64,000 nucleotides of DNA from Ulota crispa (Eukaryota > Streptophyta > Bryopsida > Orthotrichales > Orthotrichaceae). Shown one piece after another: positions 12,128 to 23,991 of this stretch; positions within the stretch are counted from its first letter, which is position 1, and each line of letters begins with the position of its first letter. The stretch covers positions 16,836,471-16,900,470 of the forward strand of contig OY987247.1 of NCBI GenBank assembly GCA_963920765.1, in the 5' to 3' direction. The notes beneath the pieces are model-generated. The model made no database searches. It saw nothing but the letters and a program-made list of their open reading frames with translations, and had not been told where the DNA came from. The translations under genes and the position numbers were made by a program.

Positions 12128-12801
12128 GAGAGTGACATGAGCCAGTATGAGCCAGTGTTGAATGTGCTTATTGGTTATAATTGTGTTCAGATTTGTCTTT
12201 CAATAAAATATAAATATATATATCATACTAAAACAAATGAAAACGTGTTCTCAATCATGAATTGAGTATTAGAATATGGAATGGGTGCTTGCACTCTTCA
12301 AGAGCCTTATTGAAGCATTCTCGACTTTGCAATGGTTATTTTTAGGACTCATGTGCTCCATTTACAAGCTGCCTTTGCATCCTAAATGCTACCACCTATG
12401 ATAAAGAATAACTACCTATGCACTTTTTACTTTGATAAATTGTAATTAATCCTTACTAACTCACAAAATTTTGAATTAAATGACCAAAAAATTGTCTCTT
12501 CTTTGACTTTCTATGAGAAATATTTTTATTTTACCAAATTGCCTTGATTTTTCCACAAAAGCACACTTTTGCTTAGCTGCTCCATTTATGAGCCTCCTAC
12601 CTTAATATGATTCTGAATTCAGAACCGAGTTTGTAGATTATGAAGTTTGAATTTCGTATGTTTACTGATACTCTCACTAATAATCATGAATATGAATGCT
12701 GTCACTACTATTTATGAATGTAAATGCTCTTTCTAATTATCATAACTGAACTTCAACTCATACATTCATTGACACGTTTATGAGGCACCATACATAATGC
12801 T

Positions 12802-13054
12802 GCCGAGGGTTCGGGGAGAACTGGTGGTTACAGTGTAGTGGCAGTCGGTTGAAATTGCAAAAAATTCTATTGAAATTTGAAATCATCGGTTAAAAAATCG
12901 GTCTATTTTTCGAAAAAATATAAATATAGTATTTTTATAGTAGAAATTTAGAAGTTTTACAGCAAATAACCAGTTCATGTTAGTGAAAATCCGGTTGAAA
13001 TTGGACACTACCGGATTTCAACATGTGAAGCTAAAATTTCTCCCTGAACCTTGA
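12802..13054. mobile_element. Possible MITE with AGGGTTCGGGGAGAA ends
   Basis: AGGGTTCGGGGAGAA near 12805 faces TTCTCCCTGAACCTT near 13038 as an inverted pair about 250 bp apart. Decayed relatives of its interior appear near 15430, 16870 and 29230. No target duplication was identified. Confidence 0.4.
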
Positions 13055-13112
13055 TGCTGTCTAAAGAAATTTACACAAAGATTTGGAATCAATCCAAACT
13101 TGATTGCTAGTC

Positions 13113-13904
13113 AGGTAGGAGGCTTGAACTCGATTAGGGCACTAAAATTGCTCACCTCCCCAAATGAACTCCGCCAATACATGGCTTATTCATAGCCTTT
13201 CAGAAAAGTACAGTGGATGTACATTTGAGGAGGTGGGCGATTCTAGGGCAGCTTCACACTATGACCAACCAAGTCAAGAGGCCGTGGGATTGAGTGGCCA
13301 AACTTTGGTGAGAGGCCAACAAAATGGGCTGAAAATAGGTATTAAAATATTCTTTTTAACACCTTTGGCCAACTTTAGTGTGAAGCCTCCAAAGTCCAAA
13401 GCCATAGCATTTATGAGACCTTCCAAATCCAATGGCCAGGATCTTATAAGCTTTTGATTATTTTATGAAAACAATGTGACGGCCTCTCAACCATAGTTTG
13501 GGTCTCCATTTTTGCTTGACCCAAACTATTGCCGAGAGGCCGTCAACCTTGAATGATAAAGTGCTGCCATGTAGACATTTGGAGGATAACAGCCTTTGGA
13601 GTTCAACCATTAGTGTGAAGGGTTGAGTAGCCGGACTTTGGGTTTCTTACAATCTGATTGGTGCAAACCGACGGCCTCTCAACCTTTAGCCATAGTGTGA
13701 AGCCGCCCTTAGAGCCCTATGACCTTTCCACTTCAAAATATCATAACTAATTCCACATTGCTCCAATAAACACAAAATAACTTGACTTAGATGCCAATTC
13801 CTCTGGTCTTTCAAGGAACATTTACCGAAAATTATTTCAAGAAGTTTCACCTCCCCAAAATTCAGTTTCAGCCCTTTGGTAACTGGTTTATGAGCCTCTT
13901 ACCA
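13113..13904. mobile_element. AGGTAGGAGGCTC-family MITE split by a PIF-like MITE
   Basis: The ends AGGTAGGAGGCTT and GAGCCTCTTACCA and the subterminal sequence match 32177-32502 in reverse orientation. The interior is interrupted at 13246-13708. Removing the insert and one 3-bp duplication restores the internal GAGCCCTATG block seen in other copies. Confidence 0.8.
13246..13708. mobile_element. PIF/Harbinger-like MITE, copy 1 (nested)
   Basis: The ends GGGCAGCTTCACACTATG and CATAGTGTGAAGCCGCCC are inverted repeats flanked by CTA and TTA, a decayed 3-bp TWA-type duplication. A second copy with perfect TAA duplication lies at 30407-30749. Several internal GAGAGGCCGT blocks occur in both orientations. 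Confidence 0.8.
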
Positions 13905-14112
13905 GTTAGCTCCAAAAGGAGCAAACTGTCCTAATTTACGTAACATGTTATTCTATAGGAGTGGAAATTTTCTACTGCATCTTTGAACACCAAGTATTGT
14001 CATTTTTGTTCTTCCTCTTGCATGCACGTATTTCATATAAATACTTGCCTACATAGTGCTTTTACATGAGAAATATGTACGCTTAGAAGCAAATGGGTGG
14101 CAAATTATTCAA

Positions 14113-14913
14113 CGGAAAATATTGAAAAAGACCCTGACAAAGGCCCATATTTTGAAAGTAACCCTGACATTCTGGAAATATCAAAAATAGGCCTCAGCAA
14201 TCATTTCAAGAAATGGCCGTTCACTAGAAATAAGTTTTGAGAAACAATTGCATATTTGCGTGCATCCTCAATCCATCCGGCATAGAGACCCAGTATATCA
14301 ATCCTAATCTATTAATAGCATATAGTTAATCACACAAGAATTATATGATTTGAAGGGCATGAAAATTCTCATTCTAAAAATGTAATAAAGTTTTGGTTTG
14401 ACCAATGCATGATTTAGATATATCACATCAAATGTTAGCTAACTTCCAAAAAATTTAGAGGCCTCTCCAAAACAAGCCCAAATGAGGAATTTTTGTAAAG
14501 TGAACGGCAATTATATCAACCCCCTTTATTAAAAATTCCTTATTTGGGCTTGATTTGGAGAGGCCTCTAAATTTTTTGGAAGTTAGCTAACATTTGATGT
14601 GATATATCTAAATCATGTAGTGGCCAAACCAAAACTTTATTACATTTTTAGAATGAGAATTTTCATGCCCTTCAAATCATATAATTCTTGTGTGATTAAC
14701 TATATGCTATTAATAAATTAGGATTGATATACTGGGTCTTTATGCCGGATGGATTGAGAATGCCAGCAAATATGCGATTGTTTCTCAAAACTTATTTCTA
14801 GTGAACAACCGTTTTTTGAAATGTTTGCTGAGGCCTATTTTTTATATTTCCAAGAATGTCAAGGTTACTTTCAAAATATGGGCCTTTGTCAGGGTCATTT
14901 TCAATATTTTCCC
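14113..14913. mobile_element. Giant foldback element, about 390-bp arms, 9-bp target duplication
   Basis: The two halves of this 801-bp element are near-perfect inverted repeats around a loop of about 20-25 bases at 14500-14525. Ends are CGGAAAATATTG and CAATATTTTCCC. The 9-bp direct duplication ATTATTCAA at 14104-14112 and 14914-14922 marks it as a Mutator-like foldback. Arms differ only at scattered positions, so insertion is fairly recent. There is no ORF of note. Confidence 0.9.
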
Positions 14914-14922
14914 ATTATTCAA

Positions 14923-16000
14923 TGATTTCCCTCTAAGCAGAAAATAGCACCTACTATGGACACAGGGCTTTTGGGTTTTACATTTTTGAATGATTATTTT
15001 TACCAAATATTTTTTCAAGCATATCAAACCCAGAAGTCTCAAAACTACAATTTTCCCAAATTAATGAGTACAGTGTTACACACATCATTACAAGAAAAAA
15101 GAGTATATGCATTCAAAATGCTCAGGTAAAAGAGTATTTGTATTCAGTGAGCACAAGTGGGCCAAATGAAAAATGCTATCAACAAACAATGAACTAAAAT
15201 TGCTAATGCAGTATAGACAATAAATAATATTCCAAGAGGCGCACTTCTATTTTGTGGAATTCATATGATACAAAACAAACATCTTGAGATAATTACAAAT
15301 TACAAAAATGGGAATTAAAGTTGCAAGCGATGCAACCTAGCGCAACTTTACAAGAGAAACGTAGATATGCTCTATAGAAGGTTTCATCAATAGCATACAA
15401 ATGGGTTTCGTAAAATGATTCTCTCAAACCCAATGTCCAAGGAGAACTGGCACTTAGTGTATTGTTAGTTGATCCAAATTTCATAAAAGTCAATTGAATT
15501 TGAAACCATTGATTAAAATCTGTTAAATTTTACCCAAAAAGCTAAATATAGTATATCATAGACTATTTATACTATTAAGTGGGAGGATTTCTTTAAGTCC
15601 GCCCATTTTTAGAAGTTTCTAGAATTTTTTGTTGTAAGTTGAAGCAATAAAGAACGTTCAAGATATAGAACACCAAGTGCCTTCCAATCATGTCCATTTT
15701 CAAAATTTTGCAAAACTATGTGGTGGAAATTGAAACAATAAAGGATGCCCCAAATATAGAACACCAAACGCCTTCCAACCCTGTGCTATAAATCAACAAA
15801 ATGCCAAGAGCCTCCTAGCAAATATGAAAGAGTAGAATTGTGATGAAAGCAATTGGTGCTATTGGTCTCAAAAAGGAACCAAAGTGATGGTGCATGTGGA
15901 TTAGATTCTAGACCAATTAATTTGTGAGATATCAATTTTTTGTAAAGTTGAAAGTTGCATTACTCATATATTTCATACTCACGCAAAGCGTGTGCATGTA

Positions 16001-16003
<3 letters not shown>
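14923..16003. other. AT-rich spacer
   Basis: No gene is seen. Bases about 15815-15945 resemble 47560-47690, so part of this is an unnamed dispersed repeat. Confidence 0.4.
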
Positions 16004-16093
<90 letters not shown>

Positions 16094-16104
16094 CATACAT
16101 ACAT
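16004..16104. repeat. (TA)n microsatellite followed by (ATAC)n
   Basis: About 43 TA units run from 16004 to 16089 and grade into ATAC units to about 16104. The three Tyr/Ile ORFs here are by-products of the repeat. Confidence 0.97.
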
Positions 16105-16583
16105 GTATATAGTATAGTGTATCTATATCTGTAAAAGAATCCCAAGACCCCATTTTGGATGAAAAGTAAAGAGTTTGAGTGCAACTATGAGTTGCAGTCC
16201 ATGCATATAAGTTGCACCTTTTACATTTTCTTTAGCCAATAAAAGCGAATAGCTCCATGATTTATGTTGAACAATTTGTTTATTGCAAGGATGTTTTTAT
16301 TGCCGTCGTTGGTACAACAGGTACGTAAACTAGTATATTCATAATAGAATACAATGTCAATTAGGGTTAGGCATGATTGGGATTGGAAAGTTATAAATGG
16401 AATTAATTAAAATCACCTATGACTCTCTTTTATGTGCTTCACTAGACGTTAACAGATCACTTGCAATTGCACCACAACTTTCTCTTGGCCAAAAGAGGGC
16501 ATGGGGATAGGGGGTATAATCCCGTTGGTATGATGAACAATATACTTGTATATATAATTCTTTTGTTCGTCATATTGATGAGA

Positions 16584-16664
16584 TTATGCCCCCCATGGTC
16601 CTCATGACCCCATGACCCCATGCCCCCCATGATCCCATGCCCTACATGACCCCATGCCATCTCT
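16584..16664. repeat. CCCCATGA-type short tandem repeat
   Basis: Irregular units built of CCCCATG and CCCATGA recur across about 80 bp. It is low-complexity DNA; the minus-strand Gly/Met/His ORF over it is not a gene. Confidence 0.7.
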
Positions 16665-17779
16665 TCATGTCACATGTTAAACTTGTACTCAACTCTATTT
16701 TTAAGTGAACATCTGAATTTTACTTTAGTTAAGCTTGTACTCTATTCTATTTCTACAAAAAACTTGTCTTTGACCAATTAAATGGAGGACTACGACTTTG
16801 GACAAAATTGGATTGCATTCAGTTATATAAGTAGCTAAATATAAATAAAGAAAATAACTAATGCAATCCAGTGAAAAATCTGTTGAAACTGAGAAATGTC
16901 GGATTTTAACCTCAAGTAGAAATCTCTCCCCAAACGTTGGCCAAACCTTCACGAGTAATGTATGTATGTTTGAGACAAGTAACAACACCATCTCTTACAG
17001 CCTTGCATGGACAAATAGACCTACCTTTGACGGTCTGACTTATGACCGTCACGTTAGTCACATTAGTGATAATAATCACATTCTTTAATTTGGGGAAAGA
17101 CTTTTTTTTTTTTTGGAACTTTCGAGTTTTTCGTCCTTAAAAGAGTATTTATCAAACATTTCTTTAAGAACATAAAATCCAAAAGTACTAGAATTACATA
17201 TTCCCAAATTAATGAATATCATGCTAATTGCTAATCTCCAATTCTAAAAAATACACATTGATTGCAAATGGAAATAATGCTCAAACACTATTTGGATCCG
17301 ACATTGTATGGAGTTACTTGCCATGCTGTTAAATAGCGGGCATCCATGGAATTTTTGATCCGACACTACACTTGTTTAGTGTAAGGGCCGCATATTAGTC
17401 AACGTTGTGGTGAGATTTGTTGTGTTAGAAACATAAGATTTTTTGCAATTACTTAATCAAGTACAGGGCTTACAAGCTAAAATCATATACAATCTCTCCC
17501 CTCATCAACCTTCATATACATATATTACAACCTCTATCTATTGTACTCTATTTCTCAAGCACCTCTCTCTCCCTTTTTCATATTCATGATTTGTAGTTGT
17601 ATTAATAGAATTCCAAATATATATTTTTAGTACTTGTGTTAGTATGCAACACCGGTTTTTTTGGAATTGTCCAACTTATCAACTTGTTTCTTTAGGCAAG
17701 GTGAAATGTAGGCCTAAGACCAATCATTCTCTAGTTGTTTGTTCTTAAAACTTGATCTTCACAAGTAAGTCCACTATAA
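16665..17779. other. AT-rich spacer
   Basis: No gene is seen. Bases 16861-16945 resemble other decayed repeat copies (near 12960 and 29230). Confidence 0.4.
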
Positions 17780-17938
17780 GGGCCTCCTTCCATGTGAGGG
17801 GGGTGGTCAGTGAAGTTAAATATAGTTCCTCAATAATCAATTAAATGGGGGTTCCAAGAAACTGAACCCCCATCGACTGATTATTAGTGAGCTATATTTA
17901 ACTTCATCAGCCCACCCCCCTAACATGGAAAGAGGCCC
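17780..17938. mobile_element. PIF/Harbinger-like MITE with GGGCCTC ends
   Basis: This 159-bp hairpin is flanked by TAA on both sides. The ends GGGCCTCCTTCCATGT and ACATGGAAAGAGGCCC are inverted, and the arms continue to the centre. A relative with TTA duplication is at 45405-45542. Confidence 0.85.
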
Positions 17939-18264
17939 TAAGGGTCCAAGTCGTGGTCGAGGCTATGAGAAAAGTGCAAGACCCAACTTGAATGCTATGT
18001 CTTGTTTAGGAGATCATGTTAAATAGTGTGTCTTGTGTGTAGCTCCTATGTTTTCTTTACTCCAAACATAGTATTTGTTAATTTGGGGAAAACCCCAATT
18101 TTGGGACTTTTAGATTCTATGGCTTTGAGGGAGTATTTAATTAATACTCTATTAAGGATATAAAAACTTGAAAATTCATAATTGAATATTTCCCAAATTA
18201 ATGAATATTGTGTTTTTAGTTGATTGATGGCTAATTTAAAATTCATTTTTTCTTGGATGTGCAG

Positions 18265-18687
18265 ATGGAGGAGACTAAAAGGCAAAACCGGCTCCTAGCA
18301 TCTGCTCTTCAAGCATTGCCAAATGAGGTGCAACAATTGATCAAGATCAAGCTTGCAAAGAGCCTTCACAACAGCATGTGGAGCGCTTGGCAATATGACA
18401 AAGCAAGCAAAACGCTCACCGTAAAGCTAGCCAAGCTATATGATGCAAATGACAAGCATCAACAAATTTCCATTATTCACTTGCTAATTGGTATTGGCTT
18501 GGTGGACATCCTTGTGTTGCAAACACTTTGCACCATATCCCTTTCTTCTCTTGAAATCTCTTCTTTTGAAAGCGGAAGGGTGATAGAGCATAAACTTCAA
18601 TTTGACTTGGACCTCTTCAAGAGCTTGACGGACCACATAAACATGCACAAGATTGACATGTTGATAGTGGATGAGGAAACAATATAG
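18265..18687 (+). pseudogene. Possible Ty1/copia gag (UBN2-like) remnant
   Basis: An uninterrupted frame from ATG 18265 to TAG 18687 codes 140 residues. It follows a pyrimidine-rich stretch ending in CAG at 18264, so it could also be an exon. Residues 5-55 (NRLLASALQALPNEVQQLIK, then a Trp-rich segment) have the pattern of the gag domain of plant copia elements (alanine/leucine-rich helix, Leu-Pro-x-Glu-Val, later Trp). No protease, integrase or reverse transcriptase frame follows, no long terminal repeats were seen, and no zinc knuckle is present. A host gene fragment is an alternative. Confidence 0.35.
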
Positions 18688-20473
18688 TAGATGATAGCAA
18701 TCTTCTTATTGTGCATAAGTTGATTAGCATTCATATGGTCGTTCTACTCTACCGCCATATCATAGCTATGGCTCTACTAAGTGTAGTAATGTATGCCATG
18801 TCATAATGTGTCCTTTTGTGATTCATCAAGAAATGTGACCAAGAAATTCCAAAGTGCACAAGCACACTTTGTCTAGTTTGAGATAGCACCCAATTGTGCT
18901 ATGTACTTTTCAATTCTTCATCTTTGCTATAAGATTACGTTTACTTATTTGTGCTAATTATTATCTTCTTGCAAATAATAATGCTTGAGTTGCATAATCT
19001 CATTCAAATTGATTAGGTTGGGTTTTGAGGTTGGAATTTGGCTCTATCTATTGGTGAACAAACACCAAATGTGAAATGTTTACCTTGTGAAAGAGACTAG
19101 TCAAAGATTCAAGAGTCACCATGATTTGACAACTAGTGAAAAGTTAGTCACCATACTTACAAAGAAAGAATGGCACCCTTAGTTGAAATTTGGTAAAGTA
19201 GTAACAATAATCTAGTTTGAATCTAAGCTCACTCTTAAGTGTGATCCATTTAAGTACATATATATGATTTGTTTTCAATTGTTGTATTTCAATTCCAAAG
19301 TGCGGGATATTTAACCTAAAAGTAGTCCAGGTTTAACAAACACCAAATCCACAAATAACTTGTACAATATTTTGTTATGCACACAAAAGTAGTGGTTTTC
19401 CTAAACCAAAAAAAATCTAAAGCTTTAGGATGTAATCCTTTGAAATTTTTTTTTGCCAATCATACTCTTGGGGTATTATACCTGGATGCCCACTATAATT
19501 GCAACGTTGCAGACCTTGTACTTTGGAGGTCATCCCATCTGATGACACTTCAATGCATTTGCATGCAATCGTGTCTAACAATTTTGCACATTTGTAACAA
19601 TATTATTAGGATTTGGAAACTTTCAAAACATACGACATCAATATTTTGTAGTATTTTGAAGATTTGATATGATACTTATGTGAGTTGTGAAACGCATTCA
19701 TACTATAATGAACATGTCTACAACAATTGTATTGAACAAAAATTATAAAAGCAGTTTTATTTATTTTTGCTTTCTTAATTCCTTAAAGGACCAAGCTCAT
19801 TTATTCTCAAAAAGTACTCAAGGTTGTCATTCCTAGTCCTTAACTAAAGGATCTTGCATTACGTTTACTTAAAAAGATGTGATAAATTTTTTGTGATGTT
19901 TGATCCTATAGATTGAGAGATATGATCATTTGAAGTTAGGTGAAAAGCTTAGTTGGAGTATCCCACAACTAACCAACCAAAATTTTAGTTAAGATCCTAT
20001 GGTCTTCACATTGACCTTGTACTTGTAATTTGCCATTATTACACAACATAAATTATTAATATAGGTAATTATGACCTTTTGTGCATCTAGAACCAAATAT
20101 ATATGCATGCTTTTGCCACTTGAAAAGTTTGGTGTTCCATATTGGGTGTGTAAAAGCAACATTATATTGTTATTTCAATCATCTATAACAATGGATTTTA
20201 GTTATTTATGGGCTAATACACTTCAAGTGTATAGACCATACATATTTGCAAAAATATAATCCCATTTTCTCAAATCTTATTAAACAAATTTGTAATCCAA
20301 ATGAACCCTTTATTTAATTTTGCTCAAATGGGACAATTCCAATATTACTTTCATGTAGACATAATAACATTCTGCATTTTTTATAACATTTTTCCTTTTT
20401 ACTTTTTTACTAATTCACAAGAATAAGCATGTTATTTTCAAAACAACAACAACACCACACTACTCATTAGGGC
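18688..20473. other. AT-rich spacer
   Basis: No gene, RNA gene or clear element ends are recognised. Short ORFs (19377-19667 and 20071-20259) have no supporting features. Confidence 0.4.
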
Positions 20474-20543
20474 TTAACCCCTCAACGCTCGAGGGGCAAA
20501 AATTTTGCCCCTCTAAATTTTGTTCAAGGATACCAAACTTTAA

Positions 20544-20577
<34 letters not shown>

Positions 20578-21145
20578 TGTGATTATTATTATATCTAAAT
20601 TGTTGTTGAAGTCTAGTTTCAGCATCAAGAGTCTGATCTTGAAAATGAATTAACATGATTTGTCTATTCAAGATTTTGTGCAAGGGTATCCATTGCAAAT
20701 CTTCACTTTCTAGTGTTGAAGGCTCTTGGAAATGAGCCTCAAGTACACTAGAACTTGGAGAAAAAATTGCATTACAAATTCATTTAAAAAATTTGTAGAA
20801 TAGATTTTGAGAAGCCTTAAATTGATTGGAGTTATACATGTTGTACTTTACATATTCAATTTTTTTGGTACCCTCAATTCTAGGTTTGAGATGCAAAAAG
20901 AGGATTGAAAGACTTCAAATCACTTTCACAATTTTAACACCCTCATGATCAAACATTATAATTTTTCAATCCATAAGTGAAATAGTTATGATTTCTTTTT
21001 ATATGCAATCTATAACATGTCTACTTTGAATCTGTACGGTTACATATCAAAGAAAATTAATAAGATTGATCAAAATGCCAGCATTTTGTTCACTTTCAAG
21101 CAAATTCTGAGACACTCCAAAATGCCAGGGGCGTTGAGGGGTTAA
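20474..21145. mobile_element. TTAA element, family B copy 2
   Basis: It is 672 bp, with ends TTAA CCCCTCAACGCTC and GGGGCGTTGAGGGG TTAA. The interior is collinear with B1 (11477-12127), including the AGATGCAAAAAGAGGATTGA block and the CTAGTGTTGAAGGCTCTTGG block. Confidence 0.9.
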
Positions 21146-21845
21146 TAAAGAGTATCATGAACGAAGCTAAATAACAAAGGGACAGTCCTTTTGCGAGTCC
21201 TTTTGGACACCCTATCCATTATAGGAACAATTACGACAGCCTTTGGACAGTTTTACAATGGATTCTCTGTGGGAAATCTGAATGCAATTGCTTGCAAGCC
21301 TCACACACTTCCCTACTGATCACATTGTTACCTAAGGTAGGTAGCTCAAAAAGCGACATTTTAAGGGCTAATCTGCCTTTCTATGGGTATTTTGAGACAA
21401 TAATATTTTTGTCTAATTATTTGACAAAGAAAAATGAATGTCAAAATGTAATATAGCTTTTTCACATTTTTGAAACATTATTGAATTGTTGATGAATTTT
21501 TAAATTTTTTTGTAGTAGACATTTTTTTGTGATTCTACTTGATGATGGAGTTTTTGTAATGCAACATCCTTGGGTGGATCACTCATTGTATGTTGGGTAT
21601 TCCTTGTGCAACAAAGGGTATTTTTTAGAGGGCTTTTTACCTCCCAAGCAAAAATAAAAGGGCCTATATAATTATATGATTTGGCAAAATGACCTATATT
21701 AGGGCAATATATAGTTACAGTTTGTTCTGTCAAGGAAGTTCCATTTTTTTCCATGCTATTTTTTTGTAAGAAAAAGAATGAATTGTCAAGCAAAGTGACA
21801 GGTAAAGGTTTTTGGTAAGAGGTACAAAAGAGGTATGTTAGTATT
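21146..21845. other. Spacer without recognised gene
   Basis: An isolated TAAGGTAGGTAGCTC near 21335 resembles an end of the AGGTAGG family, but no partner end was found. The minus-strand ORF 21500-21793 has no recognisable features. Confidence 0.35.
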
Positions 21846-22400
21846 TGATGGTTGGACTTTAATATTGTAGGAAAAATAGTTTTCTTTTTTACACCCTATT
21901 CTTTTTTTGTTAAGATATTTTGGTTGGTGTTAGATTTTACATTTTTTACACTATATTTTTTTGTTTGAACCCCAATTATGACACCTTGGTTTACGCAAAA
22001 TTTTGATATTTATTTAACTCCCCTTTTTTTTTGGTTAGACACTTTTTTTGGGCTTAAATTTATACTTTATTTTGATACCCTATTTTTTGCCATGATATAG
22101 GCTATGTCACTTTGGTTGGTTTTAAATTTTGAGTTTTTTTCACTTCCTAACTTTTTTCTAGGGTTAGTTTTGTTGGTGTTAGATTTTGAGTTTTTTTCAC
22201 TTCTTATTTTTTTGTTATGGCTCTTTTGTTGGTGTTAAAGTTTGATATTTTTTCACTCACAGTTTTTTTTGGTTTAGGATTCCCTCAGTGTTTAAATTTA
22301 TATATCTTTGTCACACCATACTTTACATTATGACTAAGAATATGGCACTTTGGGTGGTATTATGTTTTGCTTAATTCTTGAAACCCAATATTTTTTACTA
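21846..22400 (+). repeat. Degenerate T-rich minisatellite
   Basis: A diverged unit of about 60-70 bp recurs: TTGGTGTTAGATTTT, then a T-rich run with TTTTTTCAC. Clearest copies are near 21920, 22165, 22230 and, weaker, 22040 and 22110. Confidence 0.6.
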
Positions 22401-23743
22401 ATTCAACGGCCCCTGTGGATCCAATACCTCTGACAAAAATTTGACCCCCACACTTTTTATGTCCACTAGCACTCAGCACTAGCTATTCTTGCAAACATTG
22501 TGCACAGCCTATCTCAAAATCCTAAGTCATTATGCATCATTACAAATGGAAAACAATATCCAATTGTATGTAACGTGCAAAAACAATACTATGGCGGCTT
22601 TGTAACCAACGCAAAGGCAAATGTTGCAACGGTCAAATCACTCAAACTCTAAAACCCTAGCCTAAGAGTTGAAATCGTCAAACATCCATCCATAGTCATT
22701 TCTTTAACATTTCATCTAACACAACATGGTCCCTCATATACCTAGCTGGTTGTACATATCCATACTAAGTACATTACTATAAATTGGATACCTCCATATT
22801 TTTTCCCTCTAAATTAGTTGTAAAAAAAATTAATGCCCCATATTTGTAATGTACCTTTATTATTTATATTTGATACAGCACTTTGAATGTTCCCTTCTTT
22901 ATTTATAAGTTTGTTATAATTTTTATCTTGAATGAATAAAACCCTTGTTGTATTATGTGGCAGGTCAATTCCAAAATGCGTTAAGTGATCCACCTAAGAC
23001 AACATCCTTCACACACTCTCTAAGTGGGCTACATGTTTACAAAATCTCCTAAAAAATTTGGACACTTACATCACCCTATTTGAGATAGTACTTAAATTTT
23101 GTTCATATTTTATTTTGTAACTTTCAATCAAATTAACCTATATTACTCCAGACTAATTTATTAATCGGCCTTGCAAACTCATCCATTCCTTGAATTAGTG
23201 CAAGTTAGTGCTATGTGTGTAAGGCGCACTAATTGAAATAACTTGTATTGTTAAAGAGGGGTGGTTTTGTGGTTGCTAAACTTTGTAAACAAACTCTGAA
23301 TTTGGGGGATTGAAGCGAGGATTGAAGGCTTATGAAATATGTATGGACTTGCCAAACAATACGTCATTCTCTCTCACTGTCCCAACTCTACAACACTTGC
23401 TTCAACATTTGATTCCAAATTTGTTGGGTTGTGAAGGGGCAAATTTCACAACTATGTAAAACTTTTGAATCTTTTATGCAAGAATTTTCCAAATGTGCGG
23501 TTTAGCACCCCACATTTGTAACAAAGTTTGGCTTTCCTAATTCCAAAATCCAAAAATTAGTGGCATGTAGGCATCTCCAAAAGAGCCAGGACTTTGATAC
23601 TTAAGACATACCATGAAACTACAAATTCCCACATTCGACATCTCCATTAGTCAGATTTTGAGAATGTAGGACTTGGAACATGCCTCTCCACCAATCAAAT
23701 TTCAATAACTCAAAGAAATTTAGGACATATTCTGAATCATCCT
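22401..23743. other. AT-rich spacer
   Basis: No gene or element ends are recognised. The frames are broken throughout. Confidence 0.4.
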
Positions 23744-23991
23744 TTAACCACTGAGCGCCCCAAGACCTCAAAATGGGGCGCTCAGTTTTGAAAAATGTTC
23801 ACATTTGACTCTTATTTTCTTCTTAATGATAAAGTCAAAGGATTTGTACTTTTTCATGTATCTTTAGGCATGTGTCTACTACCACTCAAAAAAATTCAAG
23901 CTATTTGACTCTACTTAGGTAATACTTTTATTGGACTAAGTACACAAGGATATGAATTTGAGTGAATATGGCCTGGGCGCTCAAGGGTTAA
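23744..23991. mobile_element. TTAA element, family E copy 1
   Basis: It is 248 bp, with ends TTAA CCACTGAGCGCCCC and GGGCGCTCAAGGG TTAA. It is a homologue of E2 at 46794-47041, of the same length. Confidence 0.85.

Larger units (their letters stand above)
10451..12602. mobile_element. Larger AGGTAGGAGGCTC-family element with two nested TTAA elements
   Basis: The ends AGGTACGAGGCTC and GAGCCTCCTACCT are flanked by TA (10449-10450, 12603-12604). Subterminal bases match the copy at 32177-32502 in reverse orientation. Elements A1 and B1 (10588-12127) were inserted near the left end; removing them leaves about 0.6 kb. Confidence 0.7.

Noticed and set aside
15924-16184. Three Tyr/Ile-repeat ORFs
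   Set aside because: Translation of the (TA)n microsatellite in different frames.
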